Source of the DNA: CAKZQX01 sp034437035
Lineage (GTDB): Bacteria > Chloroflexota > Chloroflexia > Chloroflexales > Chloroflexaceae
Reading direction: 5' to 3'
NCBI GenBank assembly: GCA_034437035.1
Contig: DAOTUI010000277.1
Coordinates: forward strand, 1-25,035
DNA: 25,035 bases
Shown here piece by piece: positions 19,001 through 25,035 of this stretch (positions are counted from its first letter, which is position 1; each line of letters opens with the position of its first letter). The position numbers were made by a program, and so were the translations under genes. The notes beneath the pieces are model-generated. The model did no database searches. It worked only from the letters and a program-made list of their open reading frames with translations, and was not told where the DNA came from.

Positions 19001-22000
19001 CTGCCGAACCCGATATCAATCGGACCAATCACCATCAACGAAATCGGGGACACTACAAACGGCATGTGTGGGGGCATGGTGTTCGCCGCCCGCGACTACT
19101 ACGAATACGGGCACTCCCCCTGGCCGGAAGATCTCCTTAACCGGCGGCCGCCAAACTCCCCCGTTAGCCGAAGTGTACCGGACGAAGATTCAAAGCTCTT
19201 CAACTTTCTGTCGGAGCGACTCTTTGACAGTTTCAAACCTGGAGACGGAAACACGCTCGGCGCAGCCCTTTATCAAACGCTTATGAACTCGGCGAATACC
19301 AAGAAATGGGGGCAGGTTAAGAAGAGCCGAAACGAGGTGATGAAGGAGCAGTGGGAAAATACGATCAAACCGACACTCGACAGCGATAACCCATGCCCGC
19401 TCGGTCTAATTCATGTGGATACGCACGGAAAGCCGTTTAAGACCGGCCTCAACCAACTCGGCAACAACCATCAGGTACTGGCCTACGGCTACACACAGTC
19501 CGGCAACGTCATCGAGATCTATGTCTACGATCCCAACGATCCGCGCAACGGTGATATGCGCATTCAGTTTGAGATAAAGAACGATCTGAGTAACTGGTTC
19601 GAGCCGACATACATCGGTTCCTCTAAACCACTCTACGCCTTCTTTGCTCCGTCATACTCTGCGAAGGAACCACCCGCTTTCTAACAACCATGCACTCAGT
19701 TGACGTTTGCGGATTACACAAACCTGCAAACGTCAACCGCGTGCAAATGGCTCAAAAATGACAGGAGCTACGCAGTTGCCATGCAAACCGGACGTTTCAC
19801 CCGATGGACGCCCGCTTCGCCTGCGGCAGCATGGTACGTGATCCATCTTGTTCACAAAACATTTGCACTCTGTGCAAATGTTTTGTGAACAAGCAGAGAA
19901 TCTTCCGCCCTGCCGGAGGCGACATGCTCTGCCAGGTCAGTGACCACGTAACTCGTGTCAAATGAACGCAACCGCGGTCGGATCAAACGGTCAAATGGAT
20001 TTTCTGACCATGCTTCACTGCTGCTCACCACCGGGCAGCAGTTTTTTCTTGCCTCCAGCAGCCAGGCTTCCGGTCATTTAATCAAAAAATAATACCCCGC
20101 TGCTACCCTGATCAGTGCATACACCCGCACAACCAGAGCCCCTTCGGTTTATGCACAGCTTTCCCTGGTGGCATAGGTGCCATGCGCTGCCCCCAACATT
20201 TCCGCCTGCTCGCAGCAGGGGAGCATCGGTGTGACCTGTATGTACTGTATGTAGTGGTGAAGGTTCACGGAGGAAGAGACATGCAACACAATGGATTGCT
20301 ATTACGAATGGTTGGCGGAGCGGCATTGCTCCTGATCGTGGGCCTGCTCCTGGGAATGCCCCAGGCACAGAGGCCCACCCCGGTGGCGGCCCAGGAGGGG
20401 GACATGGCCGCAGCGGAGGCGTTGTTTAACGAGCAGTGCGCCATCTGCCACGGCGTGCGGGGAACGGGTGAACTGGGGCCACCACTGAATGTGCCGCCGC
20501 CGCCGGAGGTGCGTAATCTTCCCCCCGCAGAACAGGCGGCGAACTTCCTGAGTCTGGTGCGGAATGGTATTCCCGGCAAGATGCCCGGCTTCACCCCGGA
20601 GCAGGTCAGCGATGCACAGAGCGAGCAGATCCGCGCCTACCTGAAGACCCTGCAAGATATTCCCCCCGGCGAAGCCGTCTACGATGTGCTAGCACCCGTC
20701 ACACCCGAGCAACCGGCGGGACGGGTCTACTTCCCGGAGACGCAGCACAGCGTGGGCGACCCCTTCCTGTCATTCTGGCAGCAGAATGGTGGCTTGCAGG
20801 TCTTCGGCTACCCGCTGAGTGAAGAGTACCTGGGCGTATCCCCCGCAACCGGCGCGGTCTATCGCATGCAACTGTTTGAGCGTGCCCGCTTTGAACTGCA
20901 CCCGGATCAGCCGGCCGGGGAGCAGGTGAAACTGGCGCTGCTGGGGGCCGAGGAGTTGGATCTCCATACCCATTTTCTTGGGCAGCACACCGGGGACTAA
21001 CCGGTCAGCTACCATCGTCATTGTGATGATGAGAAAAGGCAATATGAGGTGCCATAAACGGGAACAGAGTATGTTGTATTGTGTTTGCAAGCAAAAAGGA
21101 GCCCACTTATGCACTCCTGGCGATATGTAACGCGTCCATTGCTGCTCGGTCTACTGTTGCTCTTTCCGCTACTGATCAGCCAGATTTCGACTGGCGATCA
21201 GGCTCCATCGGTAGCCCGGGCGCAGGAAGGCGAACCGGGCCTGCAGCAGGACTGTCCAGGTGCCCCCAGCGGGCTGGATGCCGACCCGATTGAGCGGGAT
21301 GAATTCTGTGTTTACTATGATGATGACGACTATACCGAGACCCAGGCGACTGACTCGGCCGATGATATTGATAACTATTGGGATCGCTACGATAACGACT
21401 TTAACTTCTCTGCACCGAAATATAGCCTGGATAAACTTCAGGTGATCCTGCGCAGCACCTCGTTCTGTAACGGGTTTGCCCCCTTCAACAATCAGTATAT
21501 CGATATTGATGGTGGTTGTTACAGTAATCCGATGCTGAACCCGGAACGTCCCCAGACGGTTCTGGGCCATGAACTCTTTCACGCTGTGCAGTATAACTAT
21601 GATGAAGGCGAACCAGGATGGGTCCGCGAAGGCACGGCCCGCGCGATGGAAGACATGGTCTTTGACAATGTGGATAACTGGGCCAATGCTGCCGGCCATA
21701 CCTTCTCATTTAATAATGAAGTCGATGGCTACCTGACCAACACCAATGCGGACCTGACCAGTGCCGGCGGTGGCTATCCGGCGGCGCTCTGGTGGAAATT
21801 CTTCACCGAGCAGTATGGTAGTATTACCACCGAGCCGGAGCGCGGCGTTGATGCTATGCTGGCCCTCTGGGAAGCCGCAGCAAACAGTGATAGCATCGCG
21901 GCGACGAACCAGGCGCTGCTTAATCTGGAAGTCGGGGTAGACTTTGAGGCCGCCTTCCGTCAGTTCACCGTCGCCAACTGGACCAAAGACCTGAACGGCG

Positions 22001-25000
22001 TACCGGACGACTCCTACCGCTATATTGATGAAGATCAGCCCGGTAATGCCGGCACCTATGGGCCGATTATGCCCGCCATAGCCGGTGGTCCCATCACCAT
22101 CGGCGCAAATGACGACTTCCGCAATCTGCAGGTAAACCGCTATGCCGCCCGCTACATGCAGGCCGATGTTGGGGACAACTGCCCGGTGATTACGGCCACA
22201 TTCGACAACAACGGCAGTGGCTCCACGTTCTACCATGTCGTCACCCAGAAGGGCAACGACTTCGCCGCGCATCGTGAGAGCACCAGCAACGTCTGGTCGC
22301 AGAGCTTTATCAACGACGGCATCACCCGGATTGTCGCCATTGCCGGCAGTCTCGACAACACGGTGAACAATGTTGATGTCACGCTCGGCTGCGCCAACCC
22401 GGTGATGGATATTTTCATCCCCAATCAGGTGAATGTGGCTGATATCCGCACCGGCGCATCCGTGGACAAGTTCCTGGCCCAGGTGATCGTCACCGATGGC
22501 TCAGCGGATGCCCCGGTGGTCGCCGGGCTCACCAATAGCGATTTTAAAGCGACCGTCAATGGAATTGCGGCCAGTATCACCGGCGGCGGCTTTGTCCAGC
22601 AACAATACTGGCTGGTGATCCAGGCACCACGCATCGACACTGATGGCACCTACGACCTGGAAGTGTCCCTGGAGAAGCCGGGCACGGCCACGGAAATCGC
22701 CTCGGACATCGCCGGCAACAGCGTGCGCTATAGTTCCGAACAGACCGACCATGTGCTGGTGGTTGACCGCTCCGACTCGATGGCGAACGATGGCAAGATT
22801 GAAGCCGCCCGGGATGCCGCTAACTTCTATGTCGATATCACCCGTGGCGGGGACGGTCTGGCGGTGGTGCCCTACAACCAGGATGTCAACCCACAGCCGT
22901 TCGACCTGCAGGCCGTCAATGCAACGGTGCGCAGTAATGCGCAGACCTTTATCAACGACCTGATGCCGGACGGATTTACCAGTATCGGCGATGGGATGAA
23001 TGAAGCCGCCAATCAGCGCACCGCCAGCCCAACCGGCAACGATCGCTGTTCGTTTGTGCTGCTCTCCGATGGTATCGAAAACCGCGATCTGCGCTGGGCC
23101 GATGTGGAGAGCGATGTACGGGACACTGAGTGTCCGGTCACAGCCATTGCGTTTGGCGAGGAGTCGGATGAACTGCTGATGCAACAGATTGCGGAAGATA
23201 CCGCCGGGCAATACTTCTTCAATGATGTGTTCGTCAGCAACCTGGCGCAGGTCGGCAGCCCATCCGACACCGCCCTGAGCCTGGCGAATAGCTATGAGTA
23301 TGCCGACGCCGATATCGTTGGCCGTGAGCGGCTCGACTATCAGGCCGGTACATTTACCGAAGAAGTAACCGAGACCATTCCTCTCGCAATTGATGCATCG
23401 GTTAACGCGGCACTGATTACGCTGGACTGGGACGGGTTTATCAGCAGCAGCGACACATTTACTGTCATCCTGCGCGATCCGAGCGGCAACACCAGCTACA
23501 CCCCGGCGTTTCTCGACCTGGATAATGGGGGTCATATCGGCTGGCGTATTCAGAATCCCATCCCGAATGATAGCCAGGGCACCTGGGAGATCGAAGTCTA
23601 CTACGATCCGTTCATTATCGGCCTGCAGCAGCAGGCACAAATACCCTACCAGGTCATCGTCAGCGGCAACACCAGTATTACCGCCGAGCTGCTCCCGATC
23701 AATCCGGGGTTGCCATATGCTACCGGCGAGAATGTGCCCATCTGCACGATTGTCTCGTCCGATCAGCCAGAAAGCGGGTTGTCTGTCGCGGCGGTGGTGA
23801 CAGCGCCTGATGGCACATCTATCAGCGTACCCATGTACGATGACGGCAGCCATGATGACGGCACAGCAAATGATGGTCTGTACTGTGGCCGCTATCGCGG
23901 GCTGAATCAGGCTGAAGCAGTTACGCCCCAGGGTGAGACCGGGGGTACGCCTACCCCGGAAGGCTCGTACCAGGTGCGCATTCTGGTTACTGGTCCTGAT
24001 TTCAAGCGTGAGGTACGGGGTTCATTTGCGGTGGAGCAGGGTGCTGATACCAACACCAATGGGCTGCCCGATCCCTACGAGCAGGACAACAATCTGGACA
24101 GCGATTTTGGTGATCCCGACGGGGAGTTCTTCTCCAACCCGGATGAATTCACAACCGGCACCGATCCGAATGACTCCGATACGGACGGCGGCGGTGAGAA
24201 TGACAGCTCCGAGGTGAACAAGGGACAGAACCCATTTGACCCGAACGATGATCAGATTGAGGCACCGGACTTCTTCTCCGCCACACCGGACAATGCCGCC
24301 GTCGTGCTCAACTATGATGCCCGGGCCGAATACACACAGATCCAGGTGTTCCGCTCGGCACCACCGAATGTCCCCTGGAACCTGCTCACTACGCTGGAAC
24401 TGCCGCTGACCGGAGTCTACACCGACAGCGACAATATTCAGAATGGGACCGGTTACCAGTACCGCATTATCGCCGTGGACAGCGACGATCATCGTAGCGC
24501 CGTACGCACCAGCGATGTCGTCACGCCGAGCGTCGATCCGGTGCCGCCGGCCGGGATTGTGCTGATTGATAACGGTGCCATACGCACCGCAGACAGAGAA
24601 GTGCAACTCGCGTTCGCGCCGGCATTTGAGCGCACCGCCCTGTTCCAGGATATTGCCGAGGTGCAGATCAGCAACGATCCCAGGAACATTGCGGATGCGC
24701 CCTGGCAACCACTGGCACAGAATATCGACTGGACGCTGGCGGATACCGCGCCCGATACAACAACGAAAGTGTATGTGCGCTTCCGCGACAGTGCCGGCAA
24801 TGTGTCCCGCATTGTACAGGACAGCATTCGCTACGAGCCGGCGGGAGCGGGGACCAGCGTCTTTCTCCCGGTCATCATACGATAACGCTTCAACCCGCCC
24901 GGGTTACCCTCTCAGGTGTAGGCTTTTTGTGGTAGGGACGCGCTTCTGCGCGTCCGCCGCCCGTCCTGGTGCGGGAAATGGTTTCTGGAGCGGCGGTCGT

Positions 25001-25035
25001 TGTCGGTCGCGCCAACCGCATTCCAATGCGCTCTG

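Overview
The window is GC-rich with short intergenic gaps. It looks like a chromosome segment from a filamentous or gliding member of the Chloroflexota (probably class Chloroflexia). This is inferred from its gene families, not from a marker gene. The clues are large secreted multidomain proteins ending in a short (V/L)(Y/F)LP-x-I-x-R tail, a Uma2 nuclease with a coiled-coil tail, a BTAD/AAA regulator of MalT/SARP type, a cytochrome c fused to a 'FPETGH'-like domain, and GTAGGGGCGCAGCATTGG-type dispersed repeats. No rRNA, tRNA, CRISPR array or complete insertion sequence is visible.

Layout. (1) 1-5189: the 3' part of a secreted clostripain-type protease and a 1148-residue secreted GEVED/DUF11/Ig/cupredoxin-like protein, separated by a large palindromic repeat. 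(2) 5186-7066: a leftward group (a coiled-coil/DUF4351-like small protein, a short ORF, a Uma2 nuclease) carrying two copies of a ~108-bp inverted-repeat element, with a 6x8-bp AACGTT tandem array upstream. (3) 7360-10743: an 1127-residue winged-helix/BTAD/AAA/TPR regulator. (4) 10752-13597: a DUF6624-like membrane protein, a CPBP intramembrane protease, a truncated Rossmann-protein remnant next to a ~93-bp TIR element, a glycine-zipper protein and a 2TM protein. (5) 13817-17381: a rightward operon of a DUF6653-like protein, an 81-residue protein, a carotenoid oxygenase and three small membrane proteins, the last DoxX-like. (6) 17580-20047: a mosaic, probably acquired patch. It holds the first ~27 codons of a DUF2306-like gene fused to unrelated sequence, a beta-repeat protein with a C39-like cysteine-peptidase domain and no signal peptide, a second copy of the palindromic repeat and a terminator. 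(7) 20281-24885: a secreted cytochrome c fusion and a 1258-residue secreted metalloprotease/vWA/TSP3/FN3 protein whose domain order recalls CLCA proteins.

The most unusual signals are non-coding. First, two copies of an element have a conserved outer frame and apex, but stem arms that differ completely between copies while still pairing perfectly. Second, a bipartite promoter-like module, CTACCAC-N8-GAT(G/T)GC-N18-TA(G/T)(A/C)CT, occurs with identical spacing upstream of three separate genes. All functions are inferred from motifs read by eye; no database search was run.
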